DNA of 64,000 nucleotides, from assembly GCF_020687695.1 (NCBI RefSeq), contig NZ_JAJEWL010000009.1:1-64000 (forward strand). Reading direction: 5' to 3'. The position numbers and the translations under genes are program-made. Under the pieces are notes generated by a model, which worked only from the letters and a program-made list of their open reading frames with translations, was not told the DNA's origin and did no database searches. The DNA is from Pusillimonas sp. MFBS29. GTDB taxonomy: Bacteria > Pseudomonadota > Gammaproteobacteria > Burkholderiales > Burkholderiaceae_B. Positions 26,168 through 36,386 of the stretch are shown here, piece by piece. How positions within the stretch are numbered: the first letter of the stretch is position 1; each line of letters begins with the position of its first letter.

Positions 26168-27502
26168 TTATGCCTTTTTCCCTTCGGTTGACGGTAACCC
26201 GATGCGCAGCAAGGCGTACAAAATGATCGCCCCGAAGGTCGCGGTACCGATACCGTCCAGCCTGAACGCACCAAACTGAAGGGAAAAATTACCGGCACCA
26301 AGCACCAGCGTGACTGCGGCCACGATGAGGTTGCGGTTGTCGCCAAAATCAACCTGATTTACCACCCAGATCCGTGCACCGGCCACAGCAATCAGGCCAA
26401 ACACCACGACCGACATTCCGCCCAGCACCGGGCCGGGTATGGTTTGTATCAAGGCGCCGAATTTCGGTGAGAAACCCAGCAAAATAGCGAAGCAGGCTGC
26501 CACGACGAATACCAGCGTGGAATAGATGCGGGTAACGGTCATGACGCCGATGTTTTCGGCATAGGTCGTTACACCCGTTCCGCCCACCGCCCCCGATACC
26601 ATGGTGGCCACGCCGTCGCCCACAAAGGCCCGCCCCAGGTAGCGGTCCAGATCCTGGCCCGTCATTGCACTGACTGCCTTGATGTGACCCAGGTTCTCGG
26701 CAACCAGAATGATGGCCACAGGAACAATCACGCTCATGGCATGCATCTCGAATACCGGTGCGGCAAATTGCGGCAGGCCGATCCAGGCGGCGTTGGCGAC
26801 ACCGCTGAAATCGATGGGCTTGCCCAGCCCCAGACCATTGGCCAGTACGCCGTAAACGATGCAAGCCAGCAGCAGGCCTATCAGAATCAGCAGTCGCTGA
26901 ACGGTGCCGCGCGTATAGACCGCCACACCACCCACGCAAAGCACCGTCATCAGAGCCATCAGGGCATCGAAGGTGGATCCACCCATGGCGCCTTTTGCTG
27001 CAATAGGAGCCAGGTTCAGACCGATTACCGCCACGATGGCACCGGTCACAACCGGAGGCATCCAGTTATTAATCCATTGTGCGGCACCACCGGACCGGGC
27101 ATTCATCCACCAGACCAGCAGGCCTATCAAGGTATATACAAAGCCGCAGGCAATGATGGCGCCAAGCGCAACACCGATATTGGCATTGGGGCCCGCACCG
27201 GCATAACCTGTGACCGCAATCACACCACCAATGAAGGCAAAGCTGGAGCCCAGATAGCTGGGCACGCGTCCACGCACAAAAAAGAAAAATATCAGCGTGC
27301 CCACACCGGACATCAGGATGGCAACATTGGCATCGAAACCCATGAGCAAGGGTGCCAGGATCGTTGAGCCGAACATGGCCACGACGTGCTGCGCACCCAT
27401 GGCTATGTTTTGCGGCCAGGACATGCACTCGTCAGGCTGCACGACGACACCATTGGCGCCGCCCGGCACCTTGCGCCAGCGGGGAAAATAGGAGTTGGAC
27501 AT
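26168..27502 (-). CDS. Uracil/pyrimidine permease, NCS2 family (UraA/RutG-like)
   Basis: A 444-residue inner-membrane protein of the nucleobase:cation symporter-2 family. It begins with a conserved QNIAMGAQHVVAMFGSTILAPLLMGF and has about 14 hydrophobic segments. The substrate-site motif VAENLGHIKAVSAMTGQD and the later GAVGGTGVTTYAENIGVM are typical of UraA/RutG. It would import uracil with protons for pyrimidine salvage. The neighbouring carAB genes make carbamoyl phosphate for pyrimidine and arginine synthesis, but they are separated by two convergent genes. RutG and UraA cannot be told apart here; no rut genes are present. Confidence 0.87.
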   Translation of the reverse strand: MSNSYFPRWRKVPGGANGVVVQPDECMSWPQNIAMGAQHVVAMFGSTILAPLLMGFDANVAILMSGVGTLIFFFFVRGRVPSYLGSSFAFIGGVIAVTGYAGAGPNANIGVALGAIIACGFVYTLIGLLVWWMNARSGGAAQWINNWMPPVVTGAIVAVIGLNLAPIAAKGAMGGSTFDALMALMTVLCVGGVAVYTRGTVQRLLILIGLLLACIVYGVLANGLGLGKPIDFSGVANAAWIGLPQFAAPVFEMHAMSVIVPVAIILVAENLGHIKAVSAMTGQDLDRYLGRAFVGDGVATMVSGAVGGTGVTTYAENIGVMTVTRIYSTLVFVVAACFAILLGFSPKFGALIQTIPGPVLGGMSVVVFGLIAVAGARIWVVNQVDFGDNRNLIVAAVTLVLGAGNFSLQFGAFRLDGIGTATFGAIILYALLRIGLPSTEGKKA

Positions 27503-27641
27503 GGAGTATTTCGCTTTTTATTAAAATAAGGGCAATATGCAGGCGAAAGTGTACGGTTAGCCTACATTGAACTGCAACATAATTTATCCATATCAAATAT
27601 TTCCATTGCCCAATGGCCTGCGGCCAGGGCTACAGGCAGGC

Positions 27642-28277
27642 ATGCACACCACACAATTCTGGTTGATACGACACGGCGAAACCCAATGGAATGCGGAAAG
27701 ACGTCTTCAGGGTCACCTGGACATCCCCCTGAATGCCGCAGGCATCGAACAGGCGCAGCGGCTTGGGCTATACCTGCGTTCACCCCGATTCGATTCCCGC
27801 ATAGATGCCGTCGTGAGCAGTGACCTTGGCCGGGCGTACGACACTGCGGTCAGCGCCACCAGCCATTTCGATCTGCCAGTCGAACGCAATCCACAGCTGC
27901 GCGAGCGCTGCTACGGCATATACGAAGGACAGGACTGGAGCAACCTGAAGGATTTACGCACACTGGCTTTTCGCAGCCCCGAACAAGACATAGAACAGGG
28001 TGAGAGCCTGGCTGCGTTTGCCCAACGCGTTGTCAACGCCTTCGAGGCGCTCGCACAACGCCATCGCGGACGCAATGTCATGGTCTTTTCACACGGAGGC
28101 GTGATAGACATCGCCTGGCGCAAGGCCAGCGCAATAGCGCTGGATGCGCCACGACACGCACCTATACTGAATGTCAGCATCAATCGCTTCAACATCAGTG
28201 CAGACGGGCACTGGAGCGCGCAGGACTGGGGCCAGACAGAGCATCTTGAACAAACTGCGCTGGATGACGTGCTTTAG
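27642..28277 (+). CDS. Histidine phosphatase family protein (phosphoglycerate mutase-like)
   Basis: A 211-residue cytoplasmic protein with the RHG motif LIRHGETQWNAERRLQGHLD (about 8-27). The second conserved histidine is in VMVFSHGGVIDI (about 150) and the acidic residue in RNPQLRERCYGIYEG (about 85-99). This fits the GpmB/CobC/PhoE-like phosphatases. The substrate is unknown; these proteins are often generic or sugar-phosphate phosphatases rather than true mutases. The start at 27642 was chosen because the family begins with the RHG segment; an in-frame start at 27567 would add 25 atypical residues. Confidence 0.85.
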   Translation: MHTTQFWLIRHGETQWNAERRLQGHLDIPLNAAGIEQAQRLGLYLRSPRFDSRIDAVVSSDLGRAYDTAVSATSHFDLPVERNPQLRERCYGIYEGQDWSNLKDLRTLAFRSPEQDIEQGESLAAFAQRVVNAFEALAQRHRGRNVMVFSHGGVIDIAWRKASAIALDAPRHAPILNVSINRFNISADGHWSAQDWGQTEHLEQTALDDVL

Positions 28278-28318
28278 GCGCACTTTGTACTGACCCGCCG
28301 GCAAGCCATGCCGTGCTT

Positions 28319-29080
28319 TCAGTTCTGCCTGGGCTTGCGCTCGCGGCGGACGGCAAAATAATCGTACAGACGGTCCGGCACCAGACGCAACAGCCTGGCC
28401 ACCCACCCCATCTGCCATGGGATCACGGTGTACGACACACCGCGCCCTATAGCCAGCACGGCCTGCGCCGCGAACTTTTCAACAGGCATAAGGAAAGGCA
28501 TTTTGTAGGGATTATGCGCCGTCATGGGGGTTTGTATGAATCCGGGCGCCAGGGTAACCACCTTGACTCCGGTCTGGCTCAGCTCCACCCGCAGGCTTTC
28601 ACAATAAGTGCGTACTGCAGCCTTGGAAGCACTATAAGCGCCGGCACCCGGCAGGCCACGCACAGCCGCAACGCTGGCCACGCCAACCAGACGCCCCTTG
28701 CCCTGCTTTTTCATGGTTGCCACAAAAGGTTCGAACGTGGCGACCGTGGCGTTCAAGTTGGTCGCAATAATGGCTTCAAATACCCGATAGTCATCGAGCT
28801 CTTCAGTCAGCGTCCCCACGCTGATACCGGCGCTGGCAATGACGACATCGACCGGCCCGTCGGCAAGAAAATCATTGGCGGCAGCATGCAAGACATCACG
28901 GTCGCGAACGTCGACGGTATAGATGACATGACCGCTGCCCGGCAGGCTATCGACGACCGCCTGCAAGGCTTCAGTACGGCGGCCCAACAAGCCCAGCTGC
29001 GCGCCGCGCCGGGCATAAGCAAGGGCCAGAGCGGCTCCTATGCCGCTGCTGGCCCCGGTAATGAAAACGCGCGATGTCAA
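28319..29080 (-). CDS. Short-chain dehydrogenase/reductase
   Basis: A 253-residue classical SDR. The cofactor motif FITGASSGIGAALALAYARR is at about 6-25, and the IASAGIS segment (NAG-like) near 85. The catalytic serine lies in GVASVAAVRG and the catalytic tyrosine and lysine in AYSASKAAVR (about 155-164). The C-terminus is basic and hydrophobic (WQMGWVARLLRLVPDRLYDYF), suggesting membrane association. This resembles SDRs acting on lipids or acyl chains. It lies 10 bp downstream of the carB stop on the same strand and may be read through from carAB. Confidence 0.85.
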   Translation of the reverse strand: MTSRVFITGASSGIGAALALAYARRGAQLGLLGRRTEALQAVVDSLPGSGHVIYTVDVRDRDVLHAAANDFLADGPVDVVIASAGISVGTLTEELDDYRVFEAIIATNLNATVATFEPFVATMKKQGKGRLVGVASVAAVRGLPGAGAYSASKAAVRTYCESLRVELSQTGVKVVTLAPGFIQTPMTAHNPYKMPFLMPVEKFAAQAVLAIGRGVSYTVIPWQMGWVARLLRLVPDRLYDYFAVRRERKPRQN

Positions 29081-29090
29081 CGCGCCAGCC

Positions 29091-32000
29091 TTATTGCGCC
29101 GGCAAGGAAGCGTGCAGTTCCTGCAGGGAATAAACCTTCAGGCCATCACCCTTGCGCAGATAATGCAGGCCTTCGACGGCTGCACGAGCCCCGGCAATGG
29201 TCGTGAAGAATGTCACGCGAGAAGCCAGTGCGTTGGTGCGTATCGCACGGGAGTCGGCAATGGCATTGCGCCGCTCTTCGACAGTATTGATGACCATGGA
29301 AATCTCGCCGTTTTTCATCATGTCGACGATATGCGGACGGCCTTCGGTGACTTTGTTGACCACCTGCACCTTCAGACCAGCTTCCTCGATAGCGGCTGCG
29401 GTACCACGTGTAGCGACTATCTTGTAGCCCAGGTCGCTCAAGCCGCGAGCGACTTCGACTGCACGCGGTTTGTCCTGGGCACGCACGCTGATGAACACGG
29501 TACCGGACTCGGGCAGCCAGGCGCTGGCGGCAAGCTGTGACTTCACGAAGGCTTCGCCAAAGCTGGTACCGACGCCCATTACCTCGCCGGTGGATTTCAT
29601 TTCCGGTCCGAGAATGGTATCGACGCCCGGGAACTTGACAAAAGGAAATACGGCTTCCTTTACCGAGAAATAATCAGGCACCACTTCCTTGTGTATGCCC
29701 TGGCTGGCCAGCGTTTTTCCGGCCATGGCGCGCGCTGCGATCTTGGCCAGCTGCAGGCCGGTAGCCTTGGAAACGTACGGCACGGTGCGGGAGGCACGAG
29801 GGTTCACCTCGAGCACATAAACCTCGCCATCCTGGATGGCGAATTGCACGTTCATGAGGCCCTTGACGTTCAGGGCTCGCGCCATCAGTTCCGTCTGGCG
29901 CTTGATCTCGGTGATGATCTCGTCGGACAGCGAGTATGGTGGCAAGCTGCAAGCCGAGTCACCCGAATGCACGCCGGCCTGCTCGATGTGCTCCATGACG
30001 CCGCCTATGAACACGACTTCACCGTCGGCAATGCAATCGACGTCAACTTCGGTGGCGTTGTTCAGGAAGTGATCCAGCAGCACCGGAGAATCGTTGCTGA
30101 CCTTGACCGCTTCGCGCATATAGCGCTCCAGGTCTTGCTGCTCGTGCACGATTTCCATGGCACGACCACCCAGCACATAGCTGGGGCGTACCACCAGGGG
30201 ATAACCGATCTCGGCGGCATGCGCCAGGGCTTCGCCCTCGGTGCGCGCGGTGCGGTTGGGCGGCTGACGCAGCCCCAGCTTGTTGAGTAGCTTCTGGAAG
30301 CGCTCGCGGTCTTCGGCTACGTCGATGGACTCGGGGCTGGTACCGATGATGGGCACACCGTTGGCTTCGAGCGCACGCGCCAGCTTCAGTGGAGTCTGGC
30401 CGCCGTACTGGACGATCATGCCGACAGGGTTCTCTTTGTGAACGATCTCCAGCACGTCTTCGAGCGTAAGCGGCTCGAAATAAAGACGGTCGGACGTATC
30501 GTAATCGGTGGAAACCGTTTCAGGGTTGCAGTTGACCATGATGGTTTCGTATTCGTCATCGCGCAGGGCCAGAGCGGCATGCACGCAGCAATAGTCGAAC
30601 TCGATACCCTGGCCAATACGGTTGGGGCCACCGCCAAGAACAATGATTTTCTTGCGATCGGAGGGCGCCGCTTCGCATTCATCTTCATAGGTGGAATACA
30701 TATAGGCCGTACGAGTGGGAAACTCGGCGGCGCAGGTATCGACCCGCTTGTAAACCGGACGCACACCCAACTGATGGCGCAACTTGCGCACCTCGCTTTC
30801 GGACGAGTCCAGCAAAAATGCCAGACGACGGTCGGAAAAGCCACGGCGCTTGAGCTGCCAGACGATGTCGTAATCGAGATCGGCCAGCGTCTTTTGCTCG
30901 AGCGCGAGTTCGATATCGACGATTTCCTTGATCTGGGCAAGGAACCAGGGATCGATGCTGGTCAGGCTATGGACTTCTTCCAGGCTGAAGCCTTGCGCAA
31001 AGGCGTCGCCCACGTACCAGATACGCTCGGGGCCGGGCTCGCCAAGCTCTATCTGGAGCTTTTCACGATCGGTAGTCTTCTGGTTCAGGCCGTCAACACC
31101 CACTTCCAGGCCGCGCAAGGCTTTCTGGAAGGACTCCTGAAAGGTGCGGCCTATGGCCATGACTTCGCCCACGGACTTCATCTGTGTCGTCAGACGCGAG
31201 TCGGCCTGAGGGAATTTTTCGAAGGCGAAACGCGGCACCTTGGTGACAACGTAGTCTATGGTGGGCTCGAACGAGGCCGGTGTTGCACCACCGGTGATTT
31301 CGTTCTTGAGTTCATCCAGGGTATAGCCCACGGCAAGGCGAGCGGCTACCTTGGCTATAGGAAAGCCGGTAGCCTTGGACGCCAGTGCCGACGAACGGGA
31401 TACACGTGGATTCATCTCGATGACGATCATGCGGCCATCTTTGGGATTCACGGCAAACTGCACATTGGAACCACCCGTATCAACCCCGATCTCGCGCAAT
31501 ACCGCGATCGATGCGTTACGCATGATCTGGTATTCCTTGTCGGTCAGGGTTTGCGCAGGCGCCACGGTGATGGAGTCACCGGTATGCACGCCCATGGGGT
31601 CCAGGTTCTCGATGGAACAAACAATAATGCAGTTGTCGGCGCTGTCGCGCACGACTTCCATTTCATACTCTTTCCAGCCCAGCAGTGATTCTTCGATGAG
31701 CAGTTCGTTGGTCGGCGACGCTTCCAGGCCACGCCGGCAAATGCTTTCGAACTCTTCGCTGTTGTAGGCAATGCCACCGCCCGAGCCACCCATGGTGAAG
31801 CTGGGACGTATAACCACGGGGAAGCCCGCGGTGCCCACTTCCTCGCCAATGCGGCGCTGCACTGCCCAGGCTTCGTCCATGGAGTGCGCCACACCGGATT
31901 TTGCCGATTCAAGGCCGATGTCATTCATGGCCTGCTTGAATTTCTGGCGATCTTCCGCCTTTTCGATGGCGTGCTCGTTGGCGCCTATGAGCTCAACGCC

Positions 32001-32333
32001 GTGCTTTTCCAGTACGCCGTTATGCACCAGATCGAGGGCGCAGTTCAGCGCGGTCTGGCCGCCCATGGTGGGCAGCAAGGCATCGGGCTTCTCGCGCTCG
32101 ATGATTTTCTCGACGGCTTCCCAGGTAATGGGTTCGATGTAGGTCACATCGGCCGTTTCCGGGTCGGTCATGATGGTGGCGGGATTGCTGTTGACCAGAA
32201 TGGTACGGAAACCATCGGCCTTGAGCGCCTTGCAGGCCTGTGCACCGGAATAGTCGAACTCGCAGGCCTGCCCGATGATGATCGGGCCCGCGCCAATGAT
32301 GAGTATGCTTTTTATATCTGAACGCTTTGGCAT
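29091..32333 (-). CDS. carB: Carbamoyl-phosphate synthase large subunit
   Basis: A 1080-residue enzyme that makes carbamoyl phosphate from bicarbonate, ATP and ammonia supplied by CarA. Two homologous ATP-grasp halves are seen. The first begins [22 protein letters not shown] and has [18 protein letters not shown]. The second begins [20 protein letters not shown] and has [18 protein letters not shown]. The C-terminal MGS-like domain (about 935-1080) binds the allosteric effectors UMP, IMP and ornithine in relatives. It follows carA by 9 bp. Confidence 0.97.
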   Translation of the reverse strand: MPKRSDIKSILIIGAGPIIIGQACEFDYSGAQACKALKADGFRTILVNSNPATIMTDPETADVTYIEPITWEAVEKIIEREKPDALLPTMGGQTALNCALDLVHNGVLEKHGVELIGANEHAIEKAEDRQKFKQAMNDIGLESAKSGVAHSMDEAWAVQRRIGEEVGTAGFPVVIRPSFTMGGSGGGIAYNSEEFESICRRGLEASPTNELLIEESLLGWKEYEMEVVRDSADNCIIVCSIENLDPMGVHTGDSITVAPAQTLTDKEYQIMRNASIAVLREIGVDTGGSNVQFAVNPKDGRMIVIEMNPRVSRSSALASKATGFPIAKVAARLAVGYTLDELKNEITGGATPASFEPTIDYVVTKVPRFAFEKFPQADSRLTTQMKSVGEVMAIGRTFQESFQKALRGLEVGVDGLNQKTTDREKLQIELGEPGPERIWYVGDAFAQGFSLEEVHSLTSIDPWFLAQIKEIVDIELALEQKTLADLDYDIVWQLKRRGFSDRRLAFLLDSSESEVRKLRHQLGVRPVYKRVDTCAAEFPTRTAYMYSTYEDECEAAPSDRKKIIVLGGGPNRIGQGIEFDYCCVHAALALRDDEYETIMVNCNPETVSTDYDTSDRLYFEPLTLEDVLEIVHKENPVGMIVQYGGQTPLKLARALEANGVPIIGTSPESIDVAEDRERFQKLLNKLGLRQPPNRTARTEGEALAHAAEIGYPLVVRPSYVLGGRAMEIVHEQQDLERYMREAVKVSNDSPVLLDHFLNNATEVDVDCIADGEVVFIGGVMEHIEQAGVHSGDSACSLPPYSLSDEIITEIKRQTELMARALNVKGLMNVQFAIQDGEVYVLEVNPRASRTVPYVSKATGLQLAKIAARAMAGKTLASQGIHKEVVPDYFSVKEAVFPFVKFPGVDTILGPEMKSTGEVMGVGTSFGEAFVKSQLAASAWLPESGTVFISVRAQDKPRAVEVARGLSDLGYKIVATRGTAAAIEEAGLKVQVVNKVTEGRPHIVDMMKNGEISMVINTVEERRNAIADSRAIRTNALASRVTFFTTIAGARAAVEGLHYLRKGDGLKVYSLQELHASLPAQ

Positions 32334-32342
32334 ATTGCTGAT

Positions 32343-33497
32343 TTATTTTTTGCCAGCCATGAGGCTGATGAATTTGTCGAAAAGCACCACGATGTCGTGT
32401 GGGCCGGGGCTGGCTTCAGGGTGACCCTGGAAGCAGAATGCGGGCGCATCGGTAAGCTCGAAGCCTTGCAAAGTGCCATCGAACAAAGATACGTGTGTCA
32501 TGCGGGCATTGGCCGGCAGGCTTTCCTTGTCGACATTAAAGCCATGGTTCTGGCTGGTGATGAAGACACGACCGGTATCAAGGTCTTGCACTGGATGATT
32601 GGCGCCATGGTGGCCTGACTTCATCTTGACCGTTTTGGCGCCGAGCCCCAGGCCCATGATCTGCTGACCCAGGCAAATGCCGAACAACGGAATTTTTTTC
32701 TCGAGCGCCGCCTTGCAAGTTTCGATGGCGTAGTCGCAGGGCCCGGGGTCGCCAGGGCCGTTGGACAGAAAAATGCCGTCGGGCTTCAGGTCGAGGACTT
32801 CCTGGACGGGCGTTTGGGCCGGCACCATGGTAATGCGGCAGCCACGGTCGGCCAGCAGGCGAAGAATGTTGGTCTTGATGCCATAGTCGTATGCTACGAC
32901 GTGATAGCTTGTGTCTTCGGGTTGGTTAAAGCCCTTGCCCAGTTGCCAGGTACCTTCACGCCAGTTCTGACTGTCTTTGATGGAAACCGTTTTGGCCAGG
33001 TCTTGTCCGGACATGCCAGGAAAGCCCTGGGCCAGCTGCACGGCGCGTTCGGCATCATCGCCCACCAGTATGCAGGCGCCCTGCGCACCGCCATCACGCA
33101 AAATACGTGTGAGCTTGCGGGTGTCTACCCCTGAAATAGCAACAATACCCTGCTCTTTCAGGTAGTCAGGCAGAGACTGTTTGGCGCGAAAGCTGGATAC
33201 ACGCAAGGCGCAGTCGCGCACGACCAGCCCGGCCGCATGCACCTGTGTGGATTCCACGTCTTCGTCGTTGACACCGGTATTACCGATATGTGGATACGTT
33301 AAAGTAACGATCTGACCGCTGTAACTTGGATCGGTCAGAATCTCTTGGTAGCCCGTCATGGCCGTATTGAATACGATTTCAGCCACGCAATAACCATCGG
33401 CGCCAATAGAGACACCCTTGAAGATGGTACCGTCTGCCAATGCAAGAATTGCGGAAGGAGCCTGATTTGGCTCTTTGGAAAAGAGTGGCGGCAGCAC
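32343..33497 (-). CDS. carA: Carbamoyl-phosphate synthase small subunit (glutamine amidotransferase)
   Basis: A 384-residue class I amidotransferase that releases ammonia from glutamine for CarB. The N-terminal domain shows [20 protein letters not shown] and [13 protein letters not shown]. The catalytic cysteine lies in [16 protein letters not shown] (about 270), and the histidine and glutamate in [15 protein letters not shown]. Translation begins with GTG at 33497 (MLPPLF), matching the usual N-terminus in related bacteria. The ribosome site is weak. The first gene of carAB, divergent from tal. Confidence 0.96.
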   Translation of the reverse strand: MLPPLFSKEPNQAPSAILALADGTIFKGVSIGADGYCVAEIVFNTAMTGYQEILTDPSYSGQIVTLTYPHIGNTGVNDEDVESTQVHAAGLVVRDCALRVSSFRAKQSLPDYLKEQGIVAISGVDTRKLTRILRDGGAQGACILVGDDAERAVQLAQGFPGMSGQDLAKTVSIKDSQNWREGTWQLGKGFNQPEDTSYHVVAYDYGIKTNILRLLADRGCRITMVPAQTPVQEVLDLKPDGIFLSNGPGDPGPCDYAIETCKAALEKKIPLFGICLGQQIMGLGLGAKTVKMKSGHHGANHPVQDLDTGRVFITSQNHGFNVDKESLPANARMTHVSLFDGTLQGFELTDAPAFCFQGHPEASPGPHDIVVLFDKFISLMAGKK

Positions 33498-33605
33498 TGT
33501 AAACCCCGGTTGTAAAGTCGATAATTAAACCTTCTAATTATACATTGAGAACCTCCAGACCCTTTTGAACGGGTCGATATTAAATAATGATGGTGTAACC
33601 AACCT
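33498..33605. promoter_or_regulatory. Divergent carA/tal control region
   Basis: For carA a perfect TATAAT lies on the minus strand at 33542-33537, 39 bp before the GTG, with no clear -35 at the usual distance. The A+T-rich GATATTAAATAAT just before tal may hold its -10. A short inverted repeat GACCC-ttttgaac-GGGTC (33558-33575) lies between and could be an operator. No pyrimidine or arginine operator was recognised with confidence. Confidence 0.4.
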
Positions 33606-34565
33606 ATGTCCAATCAGCTTGATTTACTTCGCCAATTTACGACTGTCGTTGCCGATACAGGTGATTTCGAGGCCATGCGCAAGTATCGGCCTACCGATGC
33701 AACCACCAACCCTTCGCTTATCCTGAAGGCGGCACAGCAGGAAGAAAACCGCTATTTGCTGGATAAAGTCGTCAGCGACCACGCCAATGCGTCGGCCAGC
33801 GAATTGGTCGACCACCTGCTGGTTGCCTTTGGCCGCGAGATTCTGTCCATTATCCCGGGGCGGGTATCCACCGAAGTCGACGCACGCCTGTCCTTCGACA
33901 CCCAGGCCAGCATCGAGCGTGCCCGCCAGCTTATTGAACTGTATCAACGCAGCGGCATTGAGCGCGAACGCGTGCTGATCAAGCTGGCTTCAACATGGGA
34001 AGGCATACAGGCAGCCAGGGTGCTGCAGGCCGAAGGCATACGCTGCAACATGACGCTGCTGTTCTGCCTGCCACAGGCTCTTGCATGCGCCCAGGCCAAG
34101 GTGCAACTGATTTCCCCGTTTGTGGGTCGTATCTATGACTGGTACAAGAAAAACGCGGGCGCCCAATGGGACGAAACCGCAAGTGCCGGCGCCGCCGACC
34201 CAGGCGTGCAGTCGGTCACACGGATATACGATTACTACAAGACCTACGACATCCCCACCGAGATCATGGGCGCCAGCTTCCGCAATATCGGCCAGATTCA
34301 GGCTTTGGCCGGCTGCGACCTGCTGACCATCAGCCCCGATCTGCTGAATCAGCTTTCCGGAAACACCACCGGCCTGATCCGCCAGCTGACCCCCGGGCAC
34401 GCAAAGCAAAACGCGCCGGCCTGGCAAGCCAGCAACGAAGTGTCCTTCCGCACCGAGCTGAATCAGGACGCCATGGCCACCGAAAAACTGGCCGAAGGCA
34501 TACGTGCATTCGTAGCCGATGGCATCAAGCTCGATGCCCTGATCGCACAAGCGCGAGGAAAATAA
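33606..34565 (+). CDS. tal: Transaldolase
   Basis: A 319-residue TalB-type enzyme of the non-oxidative pentose phosphate pathway, moving a dihydroxyacetone unit from sedoheptulose-7-phosphate to glyceraldehyde-3-phosphate. The family start [16 protein letters not shown] is at about 27-42. The Schiff-base lysine is in [13 protein letters not shown] (Lys about 126). [17 protein letters not shown] and [14 protein letters not shown] follow. Length is that of the long TalB subfamily, not the short TalC type. It is a single gene followed by a large inverted repeat. Confidence 0.96.
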   Translation: MSNQLDLLRQFTTVVADTGDFEAMRKYRPTDATTNPSLILKAAQQEENRYLLDKVVSDHANASASELVDHLLVAFGREILSIIPGRVSTEVDARLSFDTQASIERARQLIELYQRSGIERERVLIKLASTWEGIQAARVLQAEGIRCNMTLLFCLPQALACAQAKVQLISPFVGRIYDWYKKNAGAQWDETASAGAADPGVQSVTRIYDYYKTYDIPTEIMGASFRNIGQIQALAGCDLLTISPDLLNQLSGNTTGLIRQLTPGHAKQNAPAWQASNEVSFRTELNQDAMATEKLAEGIRAFVADGIKLDALIAQARGK

Positions 34566-34576
34566 CCCCGGAGCCT

Positions 34577-34619
34577 CCTGCCCGGCCTTAACGCAATTGT
34601 GGCTCGACGGCCGGGCAGG
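34577..34619. terminator. Long inverted repeat after tal (possible terminator)
   Basis: CCTGCCCGGCC (34577-34587) and GGCCGGGCAGG (34609-34619) are perfectly complementary over 11 bp with a 21-nt loop. No T run follows, so its action as an intrinsic terminator is uncertain. It may instead stabilise the tal mRNA 3' end. Confidence 0.5.
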
Positions 34620-34626
34620 CCTGATA

Positions 34627-34644
34627 TACTGTATATTCATACAG
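34627..34644. promoter_or_regulatory. LexA (SOS) box upstream of the radical SAM gene
   Basis: TACTGTATATTCATACAG contains CTGT-N8-ACAG with an A/T-rich centre, the beta/gammaproteobacterial LexA operator pattern. It lies 16 bp before the ATG at 34661 and overlaps two -10-like hexamers (TATACT 34625-34630, TATATT 34632-34637), so LexA binding would block transcription. No other LexA box was noticed in the intergenic regions of this window. Confidence 0.8.
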
Positions 34645-34660
34645 CTATCAAGAGCCCTCC

Positions 34661-35743
34661 ATGCAGACTACGCCCATCAAAGGCCGGGGCAGCATCTCGA
34701 ACAGAACATCCCGCTACGAACAGCTGCAGCGGCAAGCGTTCGATGACGAATGGGGCAGCGTCGTCCCCGATGACAACACTCCCCGACCAGCAACCGTCGT
34801 CAGCAATGAAACGGCAAAATCCATTATCTCGCGCAACGAATCCCCCGACGTTCCGTTTGATCAATCCATCAATCCCTATCGCGGGTGCGAACACGGTTGC
34901 ATCTACTGCTACGCCCGGCCCACACATGCCTTTCTGAATCATTCACCCGGGCTGGACTTCGAAACCAGGCTGTACGCCAAACACAATGCTGCCGAACTCT
35001 TGCGCAAAGAGTTGTCCCGGCCATCGTATGTGCCAAAACTGATTGCGCTGGGCGCCAACACCGATCCGTATCAGCCCATAGAAAGGCGCCTGCGCATCAC
35101 CGCTACTATTCTGGCAGTCCTGCACGAATTCAACCACCCGGTCGCCATCACCACCAAGTCGGCATCCATCACACAAGACATCGACATATTGGCCAGAATG
35201 GCAGAAAAAAATCTGGTTCGGGTATATATATCGCTCGGTTCGCTTGATGGCACCATCGCAAGAACCCTGGAACCACGGGCCAGCGCGCCGGGCGCCAGGC
35301 TTAATACCCTGCGCAAGCTTTCCCAGGCGGGTATTCCCACCGGCGTCATCGTGGCTCCGGTCATTCCGGCACTGACAGATCACGATATTGAAAAGATTCT
35401 GTTCAGCGCCCAAGAGGCCGGCGCACGCCATGCCGCTTACGTGCTGCTCAGGCTGCCCCTTGAAGTCACCGAGCTGTTCCGGGAATGGTTGGCTGCCCAC
35501 CACCCCCTGAAAGAGGCTCACGTCATGAATCTGATCAAACAGATGCGTGGCGGCAAGACTTATGACTCCGACTTCCGCACTCGCATGAAAGGCAGCGGTA
35601 TTTTTGCCGACCTTATCCGCCAGCGCTTCCGGAAAGCGTGCGCCAAGGCCGGACTAAACCCCGAACGCGACGCACAGCTGTCGTTGAACACTGATGATTT
35701 TTGCCGTCCGCAACCTGCGCAAAGCCAGGGCACGCTGTTTTAA
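34661..35743 (+). CDS. PA0069/SPL-related radical SAM protein, probably SOS-regulated
   Basis: A 360-residue protein with the radical SAM cluster motif INPYRGCEHGCIYCYARP (cysteines at about 76, 80 and 83). The preceding DVPFDQSINPYRGCEHGC is the signature of the family annotated as 'PA0069 family radical SAM' and distantly related to spore photoproduct lyase. Other conserved parts are LGANTDPYQPIERRL, AITTKSASITQDIDIL and VYISLGSLDG. The C-terminus has a helical region ending in KGSGIFADLIRQRF. The reaction is not known to me. A LexA box immediately upstream suggests a role in DNA damage tolerance or repair. It is convergent with recR. Confidence 0.85.
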   Translation: MQTTPIKGRGSISNRTSRYEQLQRQAFDDEWGSVVPDDNTPRPATVVSNETAKSIISRNESPDVPFDQSINPYRGCEHGCIYCYARPTHAFLNHSPGLDFETRLYAKHNAAELLRKELSRPSYVPKLIALGANTDPYQPIERRLRITATILAVLHEFNHPVAITTKSASITQDIDILARMAEKNLVRVYISLGSLDGTIARTLEPRASAPGARLNTLRKLSQAGIPTGVIVAPVIPALTDHDIEKILFSAQEAGARHAAYVLLRLPLEVTELFREWLAAHHPLKEAHVMNLIKQMRGGKTYDSDFRTRMKGSGIFADLIRQRFRKACAKAGLNPERDAQLSLNTDDFCRPQPAQSQGTLF

Positions 35744-35753
35744 GCGCAGCGCA

Positions 35754-35789
35754 CGCCATTGCCTGACAGCTTGAGCGTCAGGTATGGCG
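35754..35789. terminator. Bidirectional hairpin between the radical SAM gene and recR
   Basis: CGCCAT (35754-35759) pairs with ATGGCG (35784-35789) and the inner CCTGAC pairs with GTCAGG, with a small internal mismatch. The stem covers the last recR codons. TCTTTCC follows on the plus strand. It probably separates the two convergent genes. Confidence 0.55.
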
Positions 35790-36386
35790 TCTTTCCATCA
35801 GGGCCCACGCAATGGTGCCCGCGTCTACATACTCAAGTTCGCTGCCTGCCGGTACGCCGCGAGCCAGCCTGGAAACGGTGAGGTTGCGGGCGCGCAGCAG
35901 CTCGGACAGATAATGCGCAGTAGTTTCGCCCTCAGCCGTGAAGTTTGTAGCCAGGATGACTTCTTTTACGACGCCGTCGGTAGCGCGCTGCAGCAGGCGG
36001 TCGAACTGTAAAGCCTGGGGTCCGACACCTTCAAGCGGCGTCAGGCGCCCCATCAGCACGTAGTACAGGCCCCGATAACCATGGCTGGATTCGATCATGT
36101 TCTGATCTGCCGGCGTTTCAACCACGCAAAGCAAAGAAGCATCGCGCTTGGGATTGGCGCAGGTGGCGCACACCTCTTCTTCGGCAAAGCCATTGCATCG
36201 TGAGCAGTGGCGCAAGTCCTGCAACGCTGCGGCCAGAGCCCGGCTGAGCTGCTCGGCTCCGTTGGTATCGTACTGAAGCATGTGATAGGCCATGCGTCGG
36301 GCCGAGCGCACTCCCACGCCGGGCAAGCGGCGCAAGGCTTCAATCAGACTGGTGAGCGGCTCCGGCTCGGGCAGCGACGAATCCAT
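35778..36386 (-). CDS. recR: Recombination mediator RecR
   Basis: A 202-residue protein that, with RecO/RecF, loads RecA onto gapped DNA. The helix-hairpin-helix part [18 protein letters not shown] is at about 18-35. A four-cysteine zinc finger, [16 protein letters not shown], is at about 58-73. The Toprim domain shows [15 protein letters not shown] and [16 protein letters not shown]. It follows ybaB with a 1-bp overlap. The group dnaX-ybaB-recR is conserved widely. Confidence 0.97.
   Translation of the reverse strand: MDSSLPEPEPLTSLIEALRRLPGVGVRSARRMAYHMLQYDTNGAEQLSRALAAALQDLRHCSRCNGFAEEEVCATCANPKRDASLLCVVETPADQNMIESSHGYRGLYYVLMGRLTPLEGVGPQALQFDRLLQRATDGVVKEVILATNFTAEGETTAHYLSELLRARNLTVSRLARGVPAGSELEYVDAGTIAWALMERRHT

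Noticed and set aside
30438-31688. Plus-strand frame of 416 codons opposite carB
   Set aside because: Antisense shadow; carB is fully supported on the other strand.
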